Made by a program: the position numbers and the translations under genes. The notes below the pieces were generated by a model. That model was not told where the DNA came from, did no database searches, and saw only the letters and a program-made list of their open reading frames with translations. A DNA stretch of 64,000 bases, taken from positions 248,001-312,000 of the forward strand of contig KN805371.1 in assembly GCA_000818945.1 (NCBI GenBank). Direction: 5' to 3'. This document shows positions 17,698 to 27,362 of the stretch, in pieces (the stretch's first letter is position 1; every line of letters begins with the position of its first letter). The stretch is from Schizochytrium sp. CCTCC M209059. Taxonomy: Eukaryota; Sar; Bigyra; Thraustochytrida; Thraustochytriidae.

Positions 17698-19650
17698 TCA
17701 GTTGGAGGCTTCGAGAGCGTCGAGGAGAAACTTGCTCTCCTGGACGTAGTCAACGGGGGACAGACTCATGACAGAGACCTTTTGGCGAGTATTCTCGTTG
17801 TAGGTCTCCTCCTTGACACGGAGGCGCAAGTAGTATTGGCGAAAGTTGCAGTCGCTGACAAACTTTTCGAGCGCGGCCTCGCTCTGGTTCCTGATCTCTT
17901 CGACCTCGTCGGCAGACTTGCCCTGCATCACTGCCTGGCCCGAATCATTAAAGCAGGTCGCGTACACGGATCCTGTGTGGTCCGCGAGGACGGTGCGCAA
18001 AATGTAGCGGTTCTCCTTCGAGGGGTAGGTCTGCGCAGTCGATTCGCAGAACCACGTGCCATCGGCCTGTTGCGTGACCTTTTTGTTGTTTCCCTCTTCC
18101 GGGCAGGCCTCGTACCACATGCGCTCGTGCGGGATGTGCTGAATCGTGGCCTTGAGGTCGACGTAATCCGGCTGTTCGCCCTTGCCCAGCTGGTTGTCCT
18201 TGATGCCCTGCAGTGTGTAACGCTCCTTGAAAGGCTTGGGCCCGCGGTTGCCACCGCCGCCGCCGCCACCACCAGAGCTCGAGAGCGACGTGGCGTTGGC
18301 GCTGCCTCCATTGGCGAACCACTGGCGAATCTCCGGCGTCTGGGGCAGATCGGGGTCGATGATCAGCTGCGAAGAGCCCCCTGTGCTGAGCGTGCGGCCG
18401 CCCCACTCGCTGACCTTGCAGTTCTTGATGCCCACAACGGGCTTGTCGACGGCGGCGAGCTTGACGGCAAAGTCCCGAGCCCGATCGCCCCAGAGGGTGA
18501 CGCGGATCGTGGCTTCGCTCATGTCAACCACGTTAATTTCACATTTGGTGAGAGGGCGCCCGGCGCGCGAAGTAAACTCCTGCACTTCGCCCACATCGAG
18601 AACGACACCGAGGACGTCAACAGTAGAGTTGGCCGGCATGTCAGCGATTTTGGCAATGGGTGTCGATTCGAGGTTCACTTGTGCGATCGAGGCATCATCT
18701 GCAACTTCTTGAATTTGGGCGTCATCGCCAAAAGTCAGCTCATAGTCGTTACGCGTGGTGTTAAAGTCCTTGTTCGCCAACTTGACGCGTCCGTTTGAAA
18801 AGGTAAAGACCTTGTTCTGTTCAAGCATGTCGTAAAACTTGGTCACCGCCTCACGGAAAAAGGTGGCGCGAATGTCTGTGCCTTCCGAGTCCATGATTTC
18901 GAGCGAGAAGAGCTGACCCTGGTTGGTCGGTCCCTTATCCCACTTGCGGATGTCGCTCTTGCTCACAACGCGTCCCTTGATCACCCATCGGCTCTGATAC
19001 ATGTTGAGAGCGCGAATGGGAAGGATGCGCTCGTTGCCGCTGCTTGTGGTAATTTCCCGCTGCTGCACGATTGCACCGCTTTGCTGCCGGTATCCGGACT
19101 GCTGCTGTGCAGGTCGTTGCTGCTGCTGCTGCGGCGGCTGCTGCTGCTGCTGCTGCGGCTGCGCATTCGCATATTGACGCGTCTGGCCAGACTGCTGCGG
19201 ACGCAGGCTCTGGGGAGCCTGCTGGCCGCCGTTATTGCCACGCATAGCGGGCGGAGGGTTCTGCATGGCGCCGTGCGTATTGTTCGCGCCACCATTGGCC
19301 GCACCGCCTGGCGCCTGCGGGTTGCCAAGGACCCCATTTGCCTTGCCGATGCCAGCAACGTTAAGCAGGATAATGATAACCGTGCCTTGCATGGGGTTCG
19401 CGACAAGCTCGTCGACGCGAATGAGCGAGAGCTCGGCGATATCGCCCTTCATCACCAGATCGGTCAGCTGCGTGGCCAACATCACCTGGGTCTGGGTCTC
19501 GCCATCCGAGACGAGCACTTTGTAGCGGTCCATGTTGCCCTTGACGAGCTTTTCCAAGGAGAGCACCTGCAAAATCATTGGCCGAGGCGCCTCCTCCTCA
19601 CGAAGGACCTTGCCGAGGGCGCCGCGCGTAAGCTGCGGCATGCCTGCCAT
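17698..19650 (-). CDS. RPA1: Replication protein A large subunit (RPA70/RFA1)
   Basis: A 650-residue protein starting at the ATG at 19650. RPA is the main eukaryotic single-stranded-DNA-binding complex, used in replication, repair and checkpoint signalling. Order: N-terminal RPA70N fold (1-105), a Gln/Pro-rich linker (120-195), DBD-A (from ILPIRALNMYQSRWVIKGRV, near 208), DBD-B (near 325-435, with ADMPANSTVDVLGVVLDVGE), a poly-Gly linker (GGGGGGGG, near 462) and DBD-C (480-640, ending in YNENTRQKVSVMSLSPVDYV). Length and order fit the family (about 610-620 in animals and yeast). The zinc ribbon in DBD-C is odd: ACPEEGNNKKV and GTWFCESTAQTYP keep only two of the four usual cysteines. Confidence 0.96.
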   Translation of the reverse strand: MAGMPQLTRGALGKVLREEEAPRPMILQVLSLEKLVKGNMDRYKVLVSDGETQTQVMLATQLTDLVMKGDIAELSLIRVDELVANPMQGTVIIILLNVAGIGKANGVLGNPQAPGGAANGGANNTHGAMQNPPPAMRGNNGGQQAPQSLRPQQSGQTRQYANAQPQQQQQQPPQQQQQRPAQQQSGYRQQSGAIVQQREITTSSGNERILPIRALNMYQSRWVIKGRVVSKSDIRKWDKGPTNQGQLFSLEIMDSEGTDIRATFFREAVTKFYDMLEQNKVFTFSNGRVKLANKDFNTTRNDYELTFGDDAQIQEVADDASIAQVNLESTPIAKIADMPANSTVDVLGVVLDVGEVQEFTSRAGRPLTKCEINVVDMSEATIRVTLWGDRARDFAVKLAAVDKPVVGIKNCKVSEWGGRTLSTGGSSQLIIDPDLPQTPEIRQWFANGGSANATSLSSSGGGGGGGGNRGPKPFKERYTLQGIKDNQLGKGEQPDYVDLKATIQHIPHERMWYEACPEEGNNKKVTQQADGTWFCESTAQTYPSKENRYILRTVLADHTGSVYATCFNDSGQAVMQGKSADEVEEIRNQSEAALEKFVSDCNFRQYYLRLRVKEETYNENTRQKVSVMSLSPVDYVQESKFLLDALEASN

Positions 19651-20042
19651 TTCCCTTTGCTGCTGTTCCGCGCGACGCTCGCGAGGTCCACGGCTTTGTT
19701 GCTTGGTCGACGGGCGAGTTTAGTGCGCGCAAGGATTTCGATTCGCCCCGTGCGCGAGTTACCACGAAGAGGCAACCACGTTCAGAGCAACCGCGCGCGC
19801 GCGGGAAAGAGTCGGGGGAGCGCGAGGCTGGGAGGAGCGGCGACGGCCGTCTGCGACCGCGAGCCTCGTTCCTGCGAGAGCGCGAGCGCGGGCGCACGTC
19901 GGGCGACGGCGAGAAGCGGAGCGTTGCGTTTCGAGTTTGTCTCTTGAACTTGCCAGTGTCTCTACCTAACCACCGTCGTTAGTCACTAGAATGTGGATTT
20001 GAGGGGCTTCTGAAACGTGGGTTCCGGAGTGCCATCCTTAAA

Positions 20043-20061
20043 GCATGCATGCATGCATGCG
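20043..20061. repeat. (CATG)n microsatellite
   Basis: Self-complementary GCATGCATGCATGCATGC run in the RPA1 upstream region. Confidence 0.85.
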
Positions 20062-20230
20062 TGTGAGATGATGTCCGTTCAAGTGAGGCATCAGGCGCAG
20101 CACGTGCCAGTGATACAGGGGCTTCAAACAAAAGCTCTATGATGCAGTGATTTCCTGACAACGAGCAGAAAAGGAGAATTGAAGAGTAAAGAACATTGAC
20201 GTGACCTACGTGTGGACTTGACTAGTGACC

Positions 20231-20298
20231 AACTGACTGACTAATTGACTGACTGACTGACTAACTGACTGACTGACTGACTGACTAAAGGACTGACT
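20231..20298. repeat. (GACT)n microsatellite
   Basis: About 68 bases of GACT units with small variants (GACTAATT, GACTAACT), downstream of the SRR1-like gene. Confidence 0.9.
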
Positions 20299-20635
20299 TG
20301 ACTGGAAGGAGTCCGAGCCTTGGAGCTGCCTTATCAAGTTCAACCAATGGAGCCTGTGCTATTTCTCCTGAGATTTCAATCGCGCAGAGGAAAACCAAAA
20401 AAATGAAAATTGAAAAGATCGTACAGTTAGCCTCTCACTCTTAATCTTTAAAGATGTCTCACGCGCCACGTTATTAAGGAAAGCTGGTTTGCCAAAACAA
20501 AACGTTGCGCCAAGATCCAGAGTTGATCAATTTCTTATGGAAATAGATTACAATACAAAACACAGATGGGGCTTCCAAATTTTGTCCATGACTTTGAGTC
20601 AATTCATCTCACACGACTGACCAAGCCATTGCTAC

Positions 20636-21463
20636 TCAATCAAATCTGGCAGGCGCAGGTACGTCATCAAAGAGTTCCAGATCGAAATCCTCCGAAAAGA
20701 ACGCATGCGGGAGCATGTCGCAAAATGCCAATTCAAAGAGGGAATTAACCTCGAGGGCCTTGCCAAGTTGCGGCGCCAACACGCGAGCCCGATGTGCAAG
20801 CTTGCGTAGACATTCGCAGTCCTCGGGAAGCTCGCGACCGTCGTCGAGATACGACGCCAACCGATTTCCGACAATAAGAGCGTCACACAACGCCTTTTGC
20901 GACCAATTAGCCCATAGCACATTGTTGTAGAGCACGGCGGGACAATGCGGCATGAAAAAGAGCGTCCGATGGCCATTCGTTGCGTGCGCCTTGTCTGCGA
21001 GTTCCATGGTCGGTGGCACGTTGATCCGCAGCGCAGCGAGCACGGCCTTGTCTCTTTCATCAAAGGCTGGGTCAGCGGCGATGACAAGGGCACCGGGTTT
21101 GGCCACGGTCGCGTCCGCGCGCAAGGTTTCCAGCAAGGCGAGCTGCCGCGTGCCGGCCTTGGTCCACACGTGGCCCAGTCCCAGACACACGATCCTCTCG
21201 CACGGGCCGTTTCCAGCCCCGGCGAGCGCGGTCGCCATACCTTCCGCAAAGGCGTGGGTCTCTAACGCGCTCCTCGCGGCCAGCAGCGGGCCCTGCGTCC
21301 ACTGGTCCGCGCGCGCCGCGTCCATGGCGGCGGCGTCTTCGCCATCCTGGCCATCCCTGCCGCCCGCGGCGCGCGCCAGAGGCAGCGGCGGACGCACGCC
21401 GCCCCCCCGCCTGGCCCTGCGCTTGCTGCGCACGGGCGTCCACCCGTCTTCGCCGCCGGCCAT
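20636..21463 (-). CDS. SRR1-like domain protein
   Basis: A 275-residue protein from the ATG at 21463 (MAGGEDGWTPVRSKRRARR); a frame-open extension to 21526 is a repeat-derived leader. The N-terminal DGWTPVRSKRRARR matches the usual start of SRR1 proteins. The SRR1 domain follows: ERIVCLGLGHVW near residue 80, an AADPAF-containing strand near 125, and FFMPHCPAVLYNNVLWANW near 155-175. SRR1 was described in Arabidopsis as needed for normal phytochrome-B and clock output; animal and yeast homologues (SRRD, Ber1) are linked to heme regulation and microtubule stability. The biochemical activity is unresolved. Confidence 0.88.
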   Translation of the reverse strand: MAGGEDGWTPVRSKRRARRGGGVRPPLPLARAAGGRDGQDGEDAAAMDAARADQWTQGPLLAARSALETHAFAEGMATALAGAGNGPCERIVCLGLGHVWTKAGTRQLALLETLRADATVAKPGALVIAADPAFDERDKAVLAALRINVPPTMELADKAHATNGHRTLFFMPHCPAVLYNNVLWANWSQKALCDALIVGNRLASYLDDGRELPEDCECLRKLAHRARVLAPQLGKALEVNSLFELAFCDMLPHAFFSEDFDLELFDDVPAPARFD

Positions 21464-21497
21464 GCGCCCACGCGCCGCCCGCGACGAAATCGCCTTC

Positions 21498-21546
21498 GAT
21501 GTTTGATGTTTGATGTATACGTTCAATGTTTGATATTTGATATATG
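21498..21546. repeat. TTTGATGT/TTTGATAT degenerate repeat
   Basis: Five or six imperfect 8-mers (GATGTTT, GATATTT) directly upstream of the SRR1-like start codon. Confidence 0.75.
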
Positions 21547-21698
21547 TTCTGTGCCGATTGCTTCTATGATACTATACAAATAGGCGCTCCTACTTGACTG
21601 CTCCTCCTCTGGTATAGTATAGGCCTATCGGCAGCAGAACGAAAAGGAGCACGCGGCACTGCAGAGGCTCGCGGGCGCGGGCGGCCCGCTCGCCTGCG

Positions 21699-21700
21699 TG

Positions 21701-21731
<31 letters not shown>

Positions 21732-21740
21732 ACCTGCCTG
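21699..21740. repeat. (TGCC)n microsatellite
   Basis: About ten TGCC units with one TACC variant, in the region between the divergent SRR1-like and PPP4R1-like genes. Confidence 0.9.
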
Positions 21741-22033
21741 ACGGCAGTCTGCGCAGACGCACAGGTAGGCTCCTCGCGCGCGCGCGCGCGCAGCAAGGCC
21801 CTTGCGCGAGCCTCGGCATCGGAACGACTTGGATTGGATCGGATCGTGGAGCTCGCTCTCATTATCCATCCAGTCGTCCGTCTAGTTCGCCGGAGCCGCT
21901 GCCGATCGATCTCTCTCCTAGAAATCTCGCTCCCTGCGGCCGCCCGGCCGCCCGCCCGAGCGCGGCGCCAAGCGCGAGCCGCCGGCCCCGCGTGTACCCG
22001 GCGCGAGCGGCGCGTGCATCGGGCGCGAAAGTT

Positions 22034-22121
22034 TCGTCTCGACTCGTCTCGTCTCGACTCGTCTCGTCTCGACTCGTCTCGTCTCGTCTCGTCTCGTCTC
22101 GTCTCGTCTCGTCTCGTCTCG
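22034..22121. repeat. (TCGTC)n tract ending 98 bp before the PPP4R1-like ATG
   Basis: About 17 pentamer units CGTCT with three CGACT variants. A shorter CGTCT tract also lies at the 5' end of the piggyBac-derived gene (about 2132-2160). Confidence 0.92.
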
Positions 22122-22218
22122 CACGTCGTCCTCGCGGGTAGAGCGCGATTACGACCTCGCTGCACGCTGCCCGGGTGGCCTCCGGAGGCGCCACGCGCCA
22201 CGCAGGCCCCGTGGCGCG

Positions 22219-24456
22219 ATGTGGACGCGAGGCCTCAGCGCTAGAAGCGCCAGCGGCGGCGCCGGCGGAGGAGGGCCCGGCGGCGGCCACGGCGAGCACG
22301 ACCCGGACGAGGCCCTGACGCCGACCTTCGAGGACCTCGCCATCGACCCTGGCCTGGACGACGTGGACCGCGTGGTGCGGTACGCGACCGGCACGGTGGA
22401 GCTACAGCGGCTCGCGCACGTGATGATGCTGAGCGACACGGCGCGCTCCGCGGGCTTTGAGACCGCGGCTGCACGCCTCTTCCCGCTTACCCGCGAAATT
22501 TGTAAAGACCAGGAGCCCGTGGTGCGGCAAAACCTTGCAACACAGTTGTCGGCCATGTTCCAATTCTGCAGCGAGGTCGGCACCGAAGAAGCCTACAAGG
22601 CCTCCATCAGCATGCTTGTGCCAACCTTTCGGACCCTGGTTCTCGACGGTGTGGACGACGTGCGCGAAGCCGCGAGCATTCATCTTATCAAGTCTGCCGC
22701 CTACGTGCGCGAGGGGGACCTCATGGAGCATATTCTGAGCATCGTGCTAGAGCTCGCTCACGACGAAGGCAACGAGAAACTACGCATTACCTCGGCAGGT
22801 CTGCTTAATGGCCTTGCGCCTCGCTTCGGCCCCGAACTATGTCAGCAATTCGTCGTACCCGAGCTCGTCTCCTTGTCGCAAGACCCAAGTTTCAAAGTGC
22901 GCAAGGCTGTGGCATTGAGCATGGATAAAATCATGCGCGTAGCGCACACATGCAGCGTGCGTCTTTTGCCCGCATACGAACGTCTTAGCAAGGATTCTAT
23001 TTGGGGAGTTCGCAAGGCTTGCGCTGACTCGTTGGCACTCCTCGCCGAGGGCGTCGACGAAAGTGATCGCGTAAGTCGCCTGTTACCGCTTATGCGCCGC
23101 TTTGTTCGTGACAACTCAAAGTGGGTGCGAGGCGCACTCTCGCAGCGACTAGGGCGATTCATTGCTTGTCTTCCTGAAGATCAAATCACCGACGAGCTTC
23201 TCGACCTCTTTCTTGGCATGGCGGACATTCACTCGCCATCTTGCTGGATCAATTCCAACAATGGGGCGGGCCCTGGCAGCAATGGCGGGAATAATGCGAG
23301 CGGCGGCGCGTCGGCCAAACGCGCGTCCTATGCGAGTGGTGGGGATTCACTGCGGAGCAGCTTTGGCGGTCCTCCCGAGGGGGTCCTTGTCGGCGGGCAG
23401 AATGCCCCCAACGATTTCGCAAATAATATCATGTACTGCTGCGCTTTTAGCTTTCCTGCTGTGGTGCTCAAGGCCGGGGCCGGGCGCTGGCTCAAGCTGC
23501 AAAGGACTTTTTTTACGCTCGTCAATTGCGACAATCAGCTTGTGCGCCGCGTGATGGCGTACTCGTTGCACGAGCTCGCCAAGATCCTCGGCCCCGCCAT
23601 CACAGAAACCGATCTCTTGCCAGTTCTCGTTGCCTTTTTGCGCGACGTCGATCAAGTCAAGACCGGGACCCTGCTCTCCATGTCACAATTTTATTCCTGT
23701 CTCGCCAACAGCGCGCGCGAGGCGAGAGTGCAATTACTCGTCGATGTTTTTGACGAGGCCTCTGCGCGCAATCGCAGCGCTTCCATGACTATCAACGAGC
23801 TCACAGTCGGCGCCTTGGGCGTCAATGCCATGGGCATGCCTGTAGCCAACCTCACGAGCGCGACGAATCGTTGGCGGTTTCGCAAAATAATCGCTTCGCA
23901 AATGGCCGATTTTGTCGCCCTCTTTAGCGTGAGCACCACCGTCAGGTACATTGTGCCTCTTGGGGGCCGACTTTTGCATGACGATGTCTACGAGGTGCGC
24001 GAGGCGGCGCACAGCATGGTGGGCCCTTGCTTGCGCCGATTGCGCGAGGCAGACGAGAACAACAATTACCAGAACTTCCAGGACTCGCTGCTTACCTTGG
24101 CGCGTGCGCGCTCTTACGCGGATCGCCAGCATTATGTATTGATCTGCTCATCGCTCGTGCTCTCAAGCCAGTATCGTGACGAACTCACCGATTATTTGGG
24201 CGCCGCCTTTTTAGATTGCGCCATGGACCCTGTTGCCAACGTTCGCCTTGCCTGCATCCGTTCTCTGGCCAAAATTGCAGAGCAGCGCGTCGAGGAAGAC
24301 ACCGCTGCTGATCTCGCGGGTGAGCTTTCGCATCGACCCCCCTCTTTCTTTGAGCGATTCCCCGCCGCTATTGGCGCTCTCGAGTCATTGGCAAGGGATC
24401 AAGACCGCGAGGTGGTCACGATTGCACGTAATGCGCTCGCATTAATGCACTTGTGA
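22219..24456 (+). CDS. HEAT-repeat protein phosphatase 4 regulatory subunit 1-like protein
   Basis: A 745-residue alpha-helical repeat protein. After a Gly-rich start (residues 10-35), HEAT repeats run through most of the chain, for example DVREAASIHLIKSAAYV near 155, SFKVRKAVALSMDKIM near 222, GVRKACADSLALLAEGV near 260 and SKWVRGALSQRLGRFIACL near 298. The last motif and its place match PPP4R1 proteins. A Gly/Ser/Asn-rich insert occupies about 348-385. Family members bind a PP4 or PP2A-type catalytic subunit and select substrates; that is known for the family, not shown here. PP2A scaffold subunit A is less likely given the insert and the length. Confidence 0.78.
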   Translation: MWTRGLSARSASGGAGGGGPGGGHGEHDPDEALTPTFEDLAIDPGLDDVDRVVRYATGTVELQRLAHVMMLSDTARSAGFETAAARLFPLTREICKDQEPVVRQNLATQLSAMFQFCSEVGTEEAYKASISMLVPTFRTLVLDGVDDVREAASIHLIKSAAYVREGDLMEHILSIVLELAHDEGNEKLRITSAGLLNGLAPRFGPELCQQFVVPELVSLSQDPSFKVRKAVALSMDKIMRVAHTCSVRLLPAYERLSKDSIWGVRKACADSLALLAEGVDESDRVSRLLPLMRRFVRDNSKWVRGALSQRLGRFIACLPEDQITDELLDLFLGMADIHSPSCWINSNNGAGPGSNGGNNASGGASAKRASYASGGDSLRSSFGGPPEGVLVGGQNAPNDFANNIMYCCAFSFPAVVLKAGAGRWLKLQRTFFTLVNCDNQLVRRVMAYSLHELAKILGPAITETDLLPVLVAFLRDVDQVKTGTLLSMSQFYSCLANSAREARVQLLVDVFDEASARNRSASMTINELTVGALGVNAMGMPVANLTSATNRWRFRKIIASQMADFVALFSVSTTVRYIVPLGGRLLHDDVYEVREAAHSMVGPCLRRLREADENNNYQNFQDSLLTLARARSYADRQHYVLICSSLVLSSQYRDELTDYLGAAFLDCAMDPVANVRLACIRSLAKIAEQRVEEDTAADLAGELSHRPPSFFERFPAAIGALESLARDQDREVVTIARNALALMHL

Positions 24457-24972
24457 CGCATGCGAGAACCTCGTTTCAGGCCTGACCACATATATACCAA
24501 TCTTGATGCTTTCTCACGAAGTTCGTCTATCTCTTACTCTTGCCAGCCCTGTCGCTGTCGCCGCTCGATACAAACCCGAACCGTGTTTGATTTGTCATTC
24601 CCAGAAACAAGAGTGGCGTGCCAGTATCTTCCTGGCGAAGGCACTCAAGTTGCGAATAGACCTACCACAAGCAGCACCTGCGCAGCGCAGCCAAGCTCGT
24701 GTTGTGGACGTAGCTGCCCCGCTGTCGCAGTCACTAATTCGGGAGACCCGGAACTGATTCAGGATGACATAATATAACGTAGGCGCGCCAATTCCATCTT
24801 TGCTTGCTCTTCCTGTTTCGAGTTTTTGCGCATCGAAACGTTCATAGATAGTAAAAGAACAGGTTTAGCTCTGGAGCGCCGCCGCTAGCGGACTCGGACT
24901 TCTCTCTGCTGCAAAACAACGATCGCAAAAACAACTTGAGAAATATACGCTCGAAGTCTGCACGCGGACAAG
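24457..24972. other. Intergenic between tandem plus-strand genes
   Basis: Holds the 3' flank of the PPP4R1-like gene and the SDR promoter. There is a TATATA at 24490. Nothing else is recognised. Confidence 0.5.
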
Positions 24973-26013
24973 ATGGACTACGTAGGCTATGATAACAACG
25001 TGTTCTTGCTGGCCGTCTCGGCCGTGGCTATGGCGCGTTGTCTCGGACTGTCCTTGCTGCGTCGCAAGCCCGTTGGGGTCGTAGCCGGTGCGCTTGGTGC
25101 GGTGTGCATGGCATGGCTCACCGCGACGCGACCGACGTTCCCGGTGCCAGATCCAGCCAAGAGTTCGGTGCTCATCACTGGCGCAAGCAGGGGCATTGGC
25201 CGCGCTGTTGCAGCTGCCTATGCAGATCAAGGATTTCTGGTGTTCGCTGGTGTGCGGTCCGAGGAAGATGCTGCGAGCGTGGCCGAGACAGGTCGCATTG
25301 TGCCCTTGATGCTAGACGTCACCAAATCCGAGCACATCACCGCTGCCAAGGAGCGCATTCTTGCTGAAAAGGACCGCAAGCTCGTTGCTATAGTCGCAAA
25401 TGCAGGCATTATTTCTGAGACCCGCCCGACCGAAATGCAAGATACGACAAACTTTGGTAAGATGATCGAGGTCAACTACCTTGGCAACGTTGACCTGGTG
25501 GGGGCGTTTGCGCCAGAGCTACGCAAGAATAGCGGGCGTATTATCGCCACCAGTTCGTTGCTTGCACTTGTGCGCATGCGTGGCTATACGCCCTACATCG
25601 CTTCAAAGGTGGCTCTTGAGGGATATCTTACTGGAATCCGACGCGACGCTATGCACATGGGTACGCCTATTTCCGTGTCCATTATGCGACCCGGTATCAC
25701 AGACACTGATTTTGCGCGTACACTGGGCCCTGGCACTCTCGACGGGCCCGCGGATATCCACTCGCGGTTGCCAAAGGACGACCCCGCAATGAAACAATTT
25801 TTCGAAAGTATCCAGGAAAGCGCGCGCCGTGAGCTCGAGATCGCCAAAGAGCAGGTCGTTCCAGTTGCTACCGTGATTCCCGCCTATGTCCACGCGCTTA
25901 CAGACCCGCACCCTCTTGCGTATTATTACACCACACTTCCGCACAAGATTGTAACCGGGGTTCTTCATTTCATTCCGGATCACGTCGCTGACACCATCCT
26001 TGCCCACCTGTAA
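24973..26013 (+). CDS. Membrane-anchored short-chain dehydrogenase/reductase
   Basis: A 346-residue protein. An N-terminal hydrophobic region (residues 8-48, two short helices) suggests ER or lipid-droplet anchoring. The Rossmann fold follows: cofactor motif TGASRGIG near 64, LDVT near 114, NAG near 142, catalytic Ser in IATSSLLAL near 197, and YIASK (YxxxK) near 212. The C-terminal part has TDPHPLAYYYTTLPHKI. Architecture and length fit the 17-beta-HSD, retinol dehydrogenase and hydroxybutyrate dehydrogenase branch, which uses NAD(P)H on steroids, retinoids or fatty acyl compounds. The substrate cannot be read from sequence. Confidence 0.9.
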   Translation: MDYVGYDNNVFLLAVSAVAMARCLGLSLLRRKPVGVVAGALGAVCMAWLTATRPTFPVPDPAKSSVLITGASRGIGRAVAAAYADQGFLVFAGVRSEEDAASVAETGRIVPLMLDVTKSEHITAAKERILAEKDRKLVAIVANAGIISETRPTEMQDTTNFGKMIEVNYLGNVDLVGAFAPELRKNSGRIIATSSLLALVRMRGYTPYIASKVALEGYLTGIRRDAMHMGTPISVSIMRPGITDTDFARTLGPGTLDGPADIHSRLPKDDPAMKQFFESIQESARRELEIAKEQVVPVATVIPAYVHALTDPHPLAYYYTTLPHKIVTGVLHFIPDHVADTILAHL

Positions 26014-26850
26014 AGAGCCGTGGAAAGATAGCTTGTACGTTCAAGTGAATCTTCTTTGAGATCAGTCAATTTGCAAGGCTGGCCTAGTCGACGCAAGATG
26101 GATTATGCCACTACAATTCGAAGATTTGCTGGGTGTTGGAGGCATTTGGAGGGCACAGAACGAAAGCGTATACGTCATCTCAGCCTGTTCGGAACTGAAG
26201 CTAATCTTTCCATGCTTACCACGCACGCCTTCCCCATACTTCGAAAGCACATGTGCACCTTGCAGGCTACAGCGACCCGAATACCAAAATCTAAATCATG
26301 ATTATCTCGATTGTTATGATGACGATGATGCTGAAACGATTGAAGGGAGTAGGCCTATCATTCTTGACATGCATGCTGAGCCTGCAGCGTACACTACACA
26401 ATTTTCCGCTGTGCTCACATCAGTTCACGTGCATGCTCTCTCAACGAGAGTTGCCTCGAAAAGGAGCATCTATACTAACTCTTGCTCTCCCGCAACGCTC
26501 TCTCAGCTAAAAAAGAAAAAAGCAAAAGCCGACAGAAGCGCAAAACGGCGGCGAGCGCAGCATATCGCGGCACGGCGCAGGCGCGTCGCAGACGCTGCGA
26601 GAGGGCGTGCAGCGACGCTCCCCGGCTCCCACCTTGGAGACTCGGACACTGAGCGAACGAAGCCAAACGCGCGGGAGCGAGACCGTTCCTTTTTGATCGA
26701 CAGGGATCGATCCAAGGACGAGCGACACCGAAGCTGGCGGCGTGTCGGGCGAGAGCTTTGCGTGGGTGCGTGTGCGCGCGCGCGTGGACGTGCTTGGTGC
26801 GATTCGAGAAGGAGTGACGGCGGGGCTATAGTAGTAAAGGGACAAGCAAA
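26014..26850. other. Intergenic upstream of LSM14
   Basis: A plus frame at 26105-26890 stays open but is compositionally odd, runs into the LSM14 start in another frame and has no domain. The last 250 bases are purine- and CG-rich, typical of a 5' leader here. Confidence 0.5.
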
Positions 26851-27323
26851 ATGTCGCGACCGTACATTGGCGCGCGCATCTCTCTTGTGAGTAAGAGTGA
26901 GGTGCGCTACGAGGGCGTCTTATACAATATCAATACGCAAGACTCCACGGTGGCACTGCAAAATGTGCAGGCTTTTGGTACAGAAGGCCGACGGAAGGAC
27001 GGTCCTCAGATTCCCCCGAACACGGAGCTCTTCGAGTACGTCATTTTCAAGGGTGCAGATATCAAGGATCTAGAGGTCCGTGAAGCTGCTCCGACGCCGG
27101 CCTTTGAGGACCCGGCCATCGTTCAATCCAAGACGGCAGCGCCACAGCATCCCGCTCAGCCGCACGCTCAACCGCAGCAAACGCAGACGCAGATGCCGGC
27201 AGCAACCGCGCCGCCAACGTCGCCGCCCCTTATGTCGCCATCACAGCCACAAAGTATTCCTCCTCCTTCGATGGCACAACAACCAGCCCCCAAGCAGCAA
27301 GAACAGCCAGCTCAACAACAGCA

Positions 27324-27362
<39 letters not shown>

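Larger units (their letters stand above)
19651..20635. other. Intergenic region between RPA1 and the SRR1-like gene
   Basis: The RPA1-proximal 270 bases are GC-rich, as expected for a promoter. The rest is AT-richer and carries CATG and GACT repeats. No gene or RNA was recognised. Confidence 0.5.
21464..22218. other. Divergent intergenic region packed with simple repeats
   Basis: Sits between the SRR1-like (-) and PPP4R1-like (+) genes. It contains a TGATGTTT repeat, a TGCC repeat, a GCGC run (21777-21791) and a TCGTC tract. It is the likely shared promoter region. No gene is seen. Confidence 0.6.

Noticed and set aside
26105..26890. Plus-strand frame of 261 codons before LSM14
   Set aside because: It runs into the LSM14 start in another frame, has skewed composition and no domain.
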